NCBI GenBank assembly: GCA_010692425.1
Contig: JAAHHJ010000014.1
Coordinates: 186,001-250,000, forward strand
Direction: 5' to 3'
Length of the DNA: 64,000 nucleotides
Source: Symploca sp. SIO3C6
GTDB lineage: Bacteria > Cyanobacteriota > Cyanobacteriia > Cyanobacteriales > Coleofasciculaceae
How positions within the stretch are numbered: the stretch's first letter is position 1; every line of letters starts with the position of its first letter. Below, piece after piece: positions 63,740 to 64,000 of the stretch. The notes below the pieces were generated by a model, which did no database searches, had not been told where the DNA came from, and was given only the letters and a program-made list of their open reading frames with translations. The position numbers and the translations under genes were made by a program.

Positions 63740-64000
63740 GTGAAACCCTGCTTCTGTTTGATAACGCCCTGGGAAAGTACTCCTGCTGTTGAAGATGCAG
63801 TAGCTATTGGTGTTTCTGGCTTCACCATTCGCAGAGTTCAAGAGCATGATTTAAGCACTCTCGCTGAAGTTCTGGCAGATAGTTTTCACCCTCGCACAGG
63901 TCTAATGGGTTGGGCTTATCCTATGTTGCGATTGGGAATTTATGAAGATTTGCGCAATCGACTACGCTCCAATTTACCCCACTATGTCTGTCTAGTTGCC
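63740..64000 (+). CDS. Partial GNAT N-acetyltransferase-like protein (runs off right edge)
   Basis: An open frame running off the end. From about 63800 it encodes VAIGVSGFTIRRVQEHDLST, LAEVLADSFHPRTGLMGWAY, PMLRLGIYEDLRNRLRS and NLPHYVCLVA. The first two segments match the opening of cyanobacterial GNAT acetyltransferases (FTIRRxxExDL, LAEVLADSF). The acetyl-CoA loop lies beyond the window. The start is uncertain: the frame is open upstream, and GTG 63740 or TTG 63758 are possible. Composition and codon order are clearly coding. Confidence 0.75.
   Translation, partial: MKPCFCLITPWESTPAVEDAVAIGVSGFTIRRVQEHDLSTLAEVLADSFHPRTGLMGWAYPMLRLGIYEDLRNRLRSNLPHYVCLVA

Overview
The window is chromosomal DNA from a cyanobacterium, most likely a large-genome filamentous one. 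The evidence is chlB (dark protochlorophyllide reductase), a Tab2/Atab2-family protein, a group 2 sigma factor, ClpC, a DUF3288 protein, a CyaC-type receiver/kinase/cyclase, lipoprotein solute-binding proteins, HIP1 octamers (GCGATCGC) and abundant short repeats: TAATAAG heptamers, G-rich minisatellites, small MITEs and IS200/IS605-type palindromes. I saw no tRNA, rRNA or CRISPR array. Layout: 1-113 (-) is the start of an acyltransferase-like gene cut by the window edge. 985-13435 holds mostly single metabolic and transport genes: radical SAM activase, PLD-like lipoprotein, zinc-binding small protein, cysteine desulfurase, carotenoid oxygenase, amino-acid ABC permease, copper-type P-ATPase, small ORF and peptide-binding lipoprotein. 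14474-18866 is a tandem family of secreted acidic proteins, one with a VWA domain apparently nested inside an SdrD_B-like domain. The second and third copies are broken and joined by a TnpB element of the IS608/IS605 type. 19048-22467 is a sulfotransferase cluster: a beta-propeller/sulfotransferase fusion, two near-identical sulfotransferases, a MITE and a relic of a second fusion gene. 22460 to about 24190 is a second TnpB element with a divergent 47-residue ribbon-helix-helix ORF. 24389-27388 carries the Tab2 protein, an unknown gene and valine-pyruvate transaminase. 27571-32697 is a three-gene signalling operon (sensor kinase, receiver-GGDEF-EAL, receiver with degenerate HisKA). 33209-44797 is mainly housekeeping: glucokinase, histidine phosphatase, sigma factor, DUF3288, a methylglyoxal synthase/lipid kinase fusion, ClpC, MsrA, pentapeptide protein and RNase PH. 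45156-49859 has a ProX-like betaine-binding protein, chlB and a PG-binding/beta-propeller protein. 50290-56942 is a two-gene P-loop ATPase plus STAND-NTPase/14xWD40 cassette. It is followed by a GIY-YIG protein, a truncated PD-(D/E)XK protein and CyaC. A GNAT acetyltransferase runs off the right edge. The best candidates for unusual biology are four. (1) The TnpB element at 17043-18262 has a 218-bp deletion derivative at 38223-38440 with the same ends and the same TTAC flank. The derivative keeps the 3' segment expected to encode the TnpB guide RNA, and it sits 20 bp upstream of the methylglyoxal synthase/lipid kinase start. (2) The same TnpB element joins two truncated paralogs, which fits deletion by recombination between two copies. 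(3) The propeller-sulfotransferase cluster shows a duplication whose second fusion gene survives as about 64 bp. (4) The ATPase/STAND/WD40 cassette carries an in-frame insertion resembling the intergenic G-rich minisatellite. Many starts were moved inward from upstream TTG or GTG codons to internal ATGs with better family fit; each case is stated.
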